DNA from: an uncultured Bacteroides sp.
Lineage (GTDB): Bacteria; Bacteroidota; Bacteroidia; Bacteroidales; Bacteroidaceae
Assembly: GCA_900551445.1 (NCBI GenBank)
Contig: URWA01000004.1
Coordinates: forward strand, 61,189 to 125,188
Reading direction: 5' to 3'
DNA: 64,000 nt
Shown: positions 60,555-64,000 of the stretch, piece after piece
Layout of the letters: the number at the start of each line of letters is the position of its first letter
How positions within the stretch are numbered: position 1 is the stretch's first letter
Position numbers and translations under genes: made by a program
The notes under the pieces: generated by a model
What the model saw: the letters and a program-made list of their open reading frames with translations, nothing else
Databases searched by the model: none
Told to the model about the DNA's origin: nothing

Positions 60555-61109
60555 ATGAATACAGGAGTCGTTTCGAGGCGTTTCGCGAAGGCGCTGCTGG
60601 CGTATGCGAAGGATGAGGGACAGGAAGACAAGGTGTATGAGGAGGTGAGAACACTGGCCGCACACTTTGTGGAGGTGCCCGGCCTGCGCCGCGCCATTGA
60701 GAATCCTGTGCTGGAGAAAAGCAAGAAAGTGGAGCTGCTCTGTGAGGCGTCGGGTGGAAAGACGGTGAGCAAGGTGCTCACACGCTTCTTCAATCTGGTG
60801 CTGGAGGAGAGACGGGAAAAGTTCTTGCAGTTCATGACGTGGTCGTACATCGACCTTTATCAGGAGGACAAAAACATTCTCATCGGTAAGCTGACGACCG
60901 CTGCAAGCTCGCCCAAACTGGTGGAACACTTGCAGAAACTGGCTGCGGCACGTACGCAGGGAAAGGTGGTGCTCGAAGAAAAGGTGGACAAGAACCTGAT
61001 CGGAGGGTACATCATCGAACTGGCGGGGTACCGGCTGGATGCTAGTGTGGCCAATCAGCTGAAGCGCGTGAAACAGCAGTTTATCGCGAAGAACAGAAGA
61101 ATAGTGTAA
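60555..61109 (+). CDS. atpH: ATP synthase F1 subunit delta
   Basis: This 184-residue protein matches OSCP/delta: MNTGVVSRRFAKALLAYAKDEGQEDKVYEE at the N-terminus, a helical core with NPVLEKSKKVELLCEA, and the C-terminal block KVVLEEKVDKNLIGGYIIELAGYRLDASVANQLKRVKQQF. It joins the stator stalk to the F1 head. It begins 7 bases after atpF. Confidence 0.96.
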   Translation: MNTGVVSRRFAKALLAYAKDEGQEDKVYEEVRTLAAHFVEVPGLRRAIENPVLEKSKKVELLCEASGGKTVSKVLTRFFNLVLEERREKFLQFMTWSYIDLYQEDKNILIGKLTTAASSPKLVEHLQKLAAARTQGKVVLEEKVDKNLIGGYIIELAGYRLDASVANQLKRVKQQFIAKNRRIV

Positions 61110-61204
61110 ACAATGAATAATGAAAAATGAATAATGAAAAACGTTTTCAATTGTTCGCTATTCATTTTTAATTGTTCATTATTAATTATTAATTAAAAAG
61201 AACT
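61110..61204. repeat. AT-rich inverted-repeat spacer before atpA
   Basis: AATGAATAATGAAAAATGAATAATG is echoed in reverse complement by CATTTTTAATTGTTCATTATTAATT. This is the same design as the spacer at 51222-51358, and the only sizeable gap inside the ATP synthase operon. Confidence 0.7.
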
Positions 61205-62794
61205 ATGCCAGAAAATACAATAAAACCCAGCGAAGTTTCAGAGGTGTTGCTCCAACAGTTGAAGGGGATTGACAACTCGCTGAAATTCGACGAAGTAGGT
61301 ACCGTACTTCAGGTGAGCGATGGTGTGGCACGTATTTACGGTCTGCGTAATGCGGAAGCCAACGAGTTGCTGCAGTTTGAAAACGGTATCATGGGAACGG
61401 TGATGAATCTGGAGGAGGACAACGTGGGAGCCGTGCTCCTGGGTCCGACCGACCAGATCAAGGAGGGGATGATTGTAAAGCGTACCAAGCATATCGCTTC
61501 CATCAACGTGGGCGAATCCATGCTGGGACGTGTCATCGACCCTCTGGGCGTGCCTTTGGACGGACGCGGTGAGATTGGCGGCGAGCTCTGCGAAATGCCG
61601 CTGGAGCGCAAGGCGCCGGGTGTGATCTTCCGTCAGCCGGTAACTGAACCGTTGCAGACGGGTCTGAAGGCCATCGACGCGATGATTCCTATCGGCCGCG
61701 GACAGCGTGAGCTGATCATCGGCGACCGTCAGACGGGTAAGACCGCCATCGCCATCGATACCATCATCAACCAACGTGCGAACTTTGAAGCCGGAAATCC
61801 GGTGTACTGTATCTATGTGGCCATCGGTCAGAAAGGTTCTACCGTGGCCAGCATCGTGAACGCCCTGCGTGAAAAGGGTGCCATGGACTATACCATCGTG
61901 GTGGCTGCCACGGCTTCCGACCCGGCTGCCATGCAGTATTTCGCTCCGTTTGCGGGTGCTGCCATCGGTGAGTATTTCCGTGATACCGGCCGTCATGCCC
62001 TCGTGGTCTACGATGACTTGTCAAAACAGGCCGTGGCTTACCGTGAGGTGTCTTTGATTCTGCGTCGTCCGTCCGGACGTGAGGCTTATCCGGGTGATAT
62101 CTTCTACCTGCACTCTCGTCTGTTGGAACGTGCGGCGAAGATCATCAGCCAGCAGGAAGTGGCCGAGCAGATGAACGACCTGCCTGCCAGCCTGAAGGGC
62201 AAGGTAAAGGCCGGCGGTTCACTGACTGCCCTCCCGATTATCGAGACGCAGGCCGGCGACGTGTCTGCCTACATCCCGACCAACGTGATCTCCATTACCG
62301 ACGGTCAGATCTTCCTGGAAACCGACTTGTTCAACCAGGGTTTCCGTCCGGCCATCAACGTGGGTATCTCCGTTTCGCGTGTGGGTGGTAGCGCACAGAT
62401 CAAGAGTATGAAGAAAGTGGCCGGTACGCTGAAAATCGACCAGGCTCAGTATCGTGAACTGGAAGCCTTCTCCAAGTTCAGCAGCGACATGGACCCGGTA
62501 ACGGCCATGGCCATCGACCGCGGACGTAAGAACAACCAGCTGCTGATTCAGCCGCAGTACTCACCGATGCCGGTGGGCGAGCAGGTGGCTATCCTGTACT
62601 GTGGTACGCACAGCTTGATGCGCGACATTCCTATCGCCAAGGTACGTGCGTTCCAGGATGCTTTCCTCACCACGCTGCGTGCGAACCATCAGGCCGACGT
62701 GCTCGACGTGCTGGCAGCCGGAAAGATCAACGACGACGTCACAGCCATTATCGAAAAAGTAGCGGCAGAAACTGCCAGACAATTTAAAGCATAA
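61205..62794 (+). CDS. atpA: ATP synthase F1 subunit alpha
   Basis: This 529-residue non-catalytic subunit has the beta-barrel N-terminal domain (VLQVSDGVARIYGLRNAEANELLQF). The P-loop GDRQTGKTAIAID is near residues 176-188, followed by VYVAIGQKGSTVASIV-type sequence. DLSKQAVAYREVSLILRRPSGREAYPGD and IPTNVISITDGQIFLETDLFNQGFRPAINVGISVSRVGGSAQ complete the conserved core. It is complete. Confidence 0.99.
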   Translation: MPENTIKPSEVSEVLLQQLKGIDNSLKFDEVGTVLQVSDGVARIYGLRNAEANELLQFENGIMGTVMNLEEDNVGAVLLGPTDQIKEGMIVKRTKHIASINVGESMLGRVIDPLGVPLDGRGEIGGELCEMPLERKAPGVIFRQPVTEPLQTGLKAIDAMIPIGRGQRELIIGDRQTGKTAIAIDTIINQRANFEAGNPVYCIYVAIGQKGSTVASIVNALREKGAMDYTIVVAATASDPAAMQYFAPFAGAAIGEYFRDTGRHALVVYDDLSKQAVAYREVSLILRRPSGREAYPGDIFYLHSRLLERAAKIISQQEVAEQMNDLPASLKGKVKAGGSLTALPIIETQAGDVSAYIPTNVISITDGQIFLETDLFNQGFRPAINVGISVSRVGGSAQIKSMKKVAGTLKIDQAQYRELEAFSKFSSDMDPVTAMAIDRGRKNNQLLIQPQYSPMPVGEQVAILYCGTHSLMRDIPIAKVRAFQDAFLTTLRANHQADVLDVLAAGKINDDVTAIIEKVAAETARQFKA

Positions 62795-62799
62795 TCCTC

Positions 62800-63687
62800 A
62801 TGGCATCACTGAAAGAAGTTAAAGGAAGAATCAACTCAATCAACGGCACGCTGAAGATTACTTCGGCGATGAAGATGGTGGCCTCGTCGAAACTGCACAA
62901 GGCGCAGGAGGCCATTGAAAACATGCTTCCTTACGAGCGCCGGCTGCACCGCATGCTCGACCATTTCCTGGGTGCGGGGCTGACCGTGGAGTCGCCTTTT
63001 GCAGTGAAGCGTGAAGTGAAGAAAGTGGCCGTTGTCGTATTTGCATCCAACAGCAGCTTGTGCGGCGGATTCAACGTGAACGTGATCCGTCACTTGCACG
63101 AGGTGGTGGAAGAGTATGCCGGAAAGGTGGGCCGCGAGAACATCGTGATTTACCCGGTGGGCCGGAAGGTGGCCGACGCGGTGAAGAAGATGGATGGCGT
63201 GGTTTCGGCCGGCGATTACCAGCACATGAGCGGGAAACCGAACTACAAGGAGGCTGCCGACCTGGCTGCCGACCTGATGCAGAGGTTTGCTGCCGGTGAA
63301 TTCCAGCAGGTGGAACTGCTGTACAACCACTTCAAGTCGACTTCTTCGCAGGTGCTGACCCGCGAGACGTATCTCCCGCTGGAACTCAATGCGGCGAAGA
63401 CGGACGACACGGAAGAGGCTGCCGACGAAATGCAGGCCGACTACATCATCGAACCTTCGCCGGAACAGGTGATGCAGGAACTCCTGCCGAAGGTGCTCCG
63501 CCTGAAGATTTACACCGTACTGCTCGACTCTACGGCTTCGGAACATGCTGCCCGTACGATGGCCATGCAGATTGCCACGGATAATGCAAATGACTTGATA
63601 CAGGAACTGACCTTGATTTACAACAAGAGCCGTCAGCAGGCCATCACGAATGAGCTGCTGGATATCGTGGGCGGGACAATGGCCTGA
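62800..63687 (+). CDS. atpG: ATP synthase F1 subunit gamma
   Basis: This 295-residue rotor subunit begins MASLKEVKGRINSINGTLKITSAMKMVASSKLHKA, with the conserved N-terminal coiled coil, has SNSSLCGGFNVNVIRHL in the middle domain, and ends with the C-terminal coil AARTMAMQIATDNANDLIQELTLIYNKSRQQAITNELLDIVGG. It is the last gene of the operon. Confidence 0.98.
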   Translation: MASLKEVKGRINSINGTLKITSAMKMVASSKLHKAQEAIENMLPYERRLHRMLDHFLGAGLTVESPFAVKREVKKVAVVVFASNSSLCGGFNVNVIRHLHEVVEEYAGKVGRENIVIYPVGRKVADAVKKMDGVVSAGDYQHMSGKPNYKEAADLAADLMQRFAAGEFQQVELLYNHFKSTSSQVLTRETYLPLELNAAKTDDTEEAADEMQADYIIEPSPEQVMQELLPKVLRLKIYTVLLDSTASEHAARTMAMQIATDNANDLIQELTLIYNKSRQQAITNELLDIVGGTMA

Positions 63688-63722
63688 CCCCCGGTGCCGG
63701 TTCTTGCACTGCATAAAAAAAC

Positions 63723-64000
63723 GAGGCTGTCTCAAAATGAATTGAGATGGCCTCTGTCGTTTCATATCAGACTGAAGTCGTTTGGATTTTTCTCAAAAAA
63801 AGGAATTTACAAGTTTCTTTCTACAGATTTCATGGTTTCAAACCGTTTTTGAGGGTGGTAAGAAGCCTCTTAAGAGGCTACTTTTGCAAGATTATGCGCT
63901 ATGGCCAGCAGGCCAAATTCAATTTCCACCTTCTTCAGTCCACGGAGATGGAACCTCTTGAAGTGCTTGTTGTTCTTGAGGTTTCCAAATACGGCTTCCA
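63723..64000 (-). mobile_element. IS1182-like insertion sequence (3' end only)
   Basis: The element probably starts at GAGGCTGTCTCAAAATG (63723), a terminal sequence common in Bacteroides IS elements, and runs off the window. It contains the C-terminal end of a transposase on the minus strand and a 16-base perfect palindrome AGCCTCTTAAGAGGCT (63864-63879) over the stop codon. The other end and target duplication are outside the window. Confidence 0.75.
63870..64000 (-). CDS. Transposase C-terminus (IS1182-like, DDE; cut by window edge)
   Basis: The visible 43 codons, read on the minus strand, give EAVFGNLKNNKHFKRFHLRG, then KKVEIEFGLLAIAHNLAK and a stop (TAA at 63872-63870). This is the final part of IS1182/DDE_Tnp_1_6 transposases. 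There the E in E-x-VFG is the last catalytic residue and the RFHLRG...GLLAIAHNL motif follows. The rest of the gene lies beyond the window. Transcription would face away from the IS end toward atpG. Confidence 0.85.
   Translation of the reverse strand, partial: EAVFGNLKNNKHFKRFHLRGLKKVEIEFGLLAIAHNLAKVAS

Overview
The window is chromosomal DNA of a gut Bacteroidales, most likely Bacteroides or Phocaeicola. The evidence is Fkp (bifunctional fucokinase/GDP-fucose pyrophosphorylase), promoters of the Bacteroidetes form TTG-N19-TAnnTTTG, DUF4248/HU-like/amidase genes beside a polysaccharide locus, a DUF4836 lipoprotein, and an ATP synthase operon starting with atpD-atpC. No rRNA, tRNA or CRISPR array was seen.

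Region 1 (1-10.1 kb, minus strand) supplies nucleotide sugars: fkp (cut by the window edge), a RhaM-like mutarotase, UDP-glucose dehydrogenase, fcl and gmd. Two AT-rich cassettes interrupt this GC-rich set. Each is an ABC/SMC-like AAA ATPase whose 3' end overlaps a small protein with a D-x12-E-x-K/H nuclease-like signature. An Rpn-type nuclease with a 12-bp tandem repeat also lies here.

Region 2 (10.2-38.5 kb, minus strand) is one long exopolysaccharide operon, read right to left. It starts with wza and a wzc-type tyrosine kinase with a Tyr/Gly tail, then a decayed DUF262 gene, wzx, and many glycosyltransferases (GT2, GT4, GT8, GT32-like, and two paralogous fucosyltransferase-like proteins). 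It also holds a pyruvyltransferase-family gene, glf, a wzy-like polymerase and several acyltransferases. From about 10.1 to 34.6 kb it is strongly AT-rich, suggesting an exchanged serotype cassette between conserved GC-rich ends.

Region 3 (38.5-47 kb, plus strand) begins at a divergent intergenic region with six 22-bp repeats, each an imperfect palindrome, in exact register. Next come DUF4248, a winged-helix protein, a second DnaB-type helicase, an HU-like protein, a tiny ORF and an amidase. This looks like a plasmid- or phage-type replication module parked at a polysaccharide locus. A WecA-like initiating transferase and an 810-residue SLBB export protein follow. The minus-strand operon has no initiating transferase of its own, so the WecA-like gene may serve it.

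Region 4 (47-56 kb, plus strand) is mostly ordinary: an MFS transporter, a DUF151-like protein, rsmE, a DUF4836 lipoprotein, an ABC ATPase/permease pair and a small lipoprotein. It is interrupted by a third AT-rich cassette (53.2-55.6 kb) with its own promoter: a Cas2/VapD-fold-like small protein, a DUF3696-type ATPase and an unrecognised partner. Region 5 (56.3-63.7 kb) is the complete F1Fo ATP synthase operon. An IS1182-like insertion sequence begins just after it and runs off the window.

The strongest candidates for undescribed biology are the three ATPase-plus-partner cassettes and the replication-like module with its 22-bp repeat array. Functions for these are inference; no search or structure prediction could be run.
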